The notes beneath the pieces were generated by a model. That model saw nothing but the letters and a program-made list of their open reading frames with translations. It did not search any database and was not told the origin of the DNA. The position numbers were made by a program, and so were the translations under genes. This document shows positions 17,886 through 18,413 of a DNA stretch of 18,413 nt, piece by piece (the stretch's first letter is position 1; the number at the start of each line of letters is the position of its first letter). The stretch lies in the NCBI GenBank assembly GCA_003024985.2, contig PXIH01S0001454.1. One strand, 5' to 3'. The stretch comes from Euperipatoides rowelli (lineage: Eukaryota > Onychophora > Udeonychophora > Euonychophora > Peripatopsidae).

Positions 17886-18235
17886 GTACCGGAAAAATGG
17901 TTAAAGATGTAGGGGGCATTATCAGTCGTGGAGATTACGCTAGCGGTTATACATTACTGATAGAATTTAAGTCCTGACTTAGAAACTGAAGATCATTATT
18001 TGATCAAGCATGGCGATTTAAGAAATGATTTACAATTCACTATCCCCCTACCACAGACTAGTTATAATCATCTACACCGTCCTTGAAAATATTTTAGAAA
18101 TCAATTATAAAAGAAAAGTGATTTATGACTATACGAGCTAATCATGAATACGGTATAAGATTGAGAAGATTTTACAAGATTCCTATATGTCATCACAATT
18201 TAATGGTGCTTTTGCAAGAGATTAATTCCCTATAA
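17886..18235 (+). pseudogene. Remnant resembling F54H12.2-like protein and a following protease start (Maverick/Polinton-type)
   Basis: Three reading-frame pieces form one thread: ISRGDYASGYTLLIEF (17920-17968), DHYLIKHGDLRNDLQF with IPLPQT (17990-18060), and VLENILEINYKRKVIYDY followed by a stop (18080-18135). The pattern GYTLxxF, D-H, IKxGxLRxDLxF, LPxT, E-I-x-x-R-VIxDY resembles proteins annotated F54H12.2-like in invertebrates, which I associate with Maverick/Polinton or adintovirus-like elements as probable virion components. After the stop, IEKILQDSY and FNGAFARD resemble the opening of the adenovirus-type cysteine protease encoded next to it in such elements. Two or more frameshifts and missing ends show a dead copy. 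The family naming is by recall of pattern. Confidence 0.5.
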
Positions 18236-18413
18236 AACCAATATTTTGAATGTTTTTTTTTTTAATTTAAATTTTGTTTTGTATTTCATGAAAAATCAGA
18301 AACCAGTTTTATATTTTAAAACAATTTTTTTACTAATAATTAAAATAGCTCCATCAAAGCTTCATGTAATTTAACCCTGCGGTAGTCGCGGTCGTAAAGT
18401 TACACGGGTAGTC
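18236..18413. other. AT-rich tail ending in an abrupt GC-rich segment
   Basis: From 18236 to 18374 the sequence is AT-rich with T and A runs. From 18375 (CCCTGCGGTAGTCGCGG) to the end it is GC-richer with four CpG sites (three in the first 20 bases), and the word GGTAGTC occurs twice (18381 and 18407). It may be the start of another repeat or element that continues outside the window. Confidence 0.5.

Noticed and set aside
1-18413. Host protein-coding gene, tRNA/rRNA gene or CRISPR array
   Set aside because: No intact open frame above 120 codons, no cloverleaf (the only tRNA-like sequence is the short primer-binding site) and no spaced identical repeats.

Overview
This is an AT-rich, intron-scale or intergenic eukaryotic window with no intact protein-coding gene. 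Every recognisable coding stretch is a decayed mobile element or a broken gene fragment. The first ~3 kb is saturated with short TAGGCTA / TAGCCTA / TAGGCCTA words, a texture I associate with aquatic invertebrate genomes. Together with Gypsy, Ty1/copia, hAT-like and Maverick-like remnants, it suggests a marine or aquatic invertebrate. A crustacean is possible, but the sequence does not prove it.

Layout. 1-1130: TAGGCTA-rich noncoding DNA with a (TG)9 run. 1379-1443: 34-bp tandem duplication. 1590-1770: likely C-terminal scrap of a Tc1/mariner-like transposase. 3127-3500: frameshifted fragment of a conserved invertebrate protein of unknown function. 3501-4950: inverted repeats (3501-3757 and 4093-4948), two short perfect palindromes (3799-3848), and long G and T homopolymers (3961-4047). 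5665-12380: a dead Gypsy-type LTR retrotransposon on the + strand (gag, protease, RT, RNase H, integrase in canonical order). It is split by a Ty1/copia-type element inserted on the - strand (8180-11384). 12649-13393: a foldback repeat whose right arm carries a 389-bp non-autonomous hAT-like element (12922-13310). 13394-15620: AT-rich DNA without recognisable content. 15630-17760: a second dead Gypsy-type element on the - strand (RT C-terminus, RNase H, integrase, GPY-like tail). 17886-18235: frameshifted remnant resembling the F54H12.2-like protein and the start of the adjacent protease gene of Maverick/Polinton-type elements. 18375-18413: an abrupt GC-rich tail.

The best-supported results are structural. 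The copia element has a 5-bp target duplication (GACCC), paired LTRs of about 530-540 bp, a polypurine tract and a primer-binding site. That site matches the anticodon arm of elongator tRNA-Met (16/16 core, 20/22 extended), which points to half-tRNA priming rather than use of the tRNA 3' end. The hAT-like insertion has an exact 8-bp duplication (GTTCTTAC), and the opposite arm of the foldback preserves the uninterrupted empty site. The order of events can be read from the nesting: Gypsy before copia, and foldback before hAT-like element. I see no intact system that could be called a new functional machinery.
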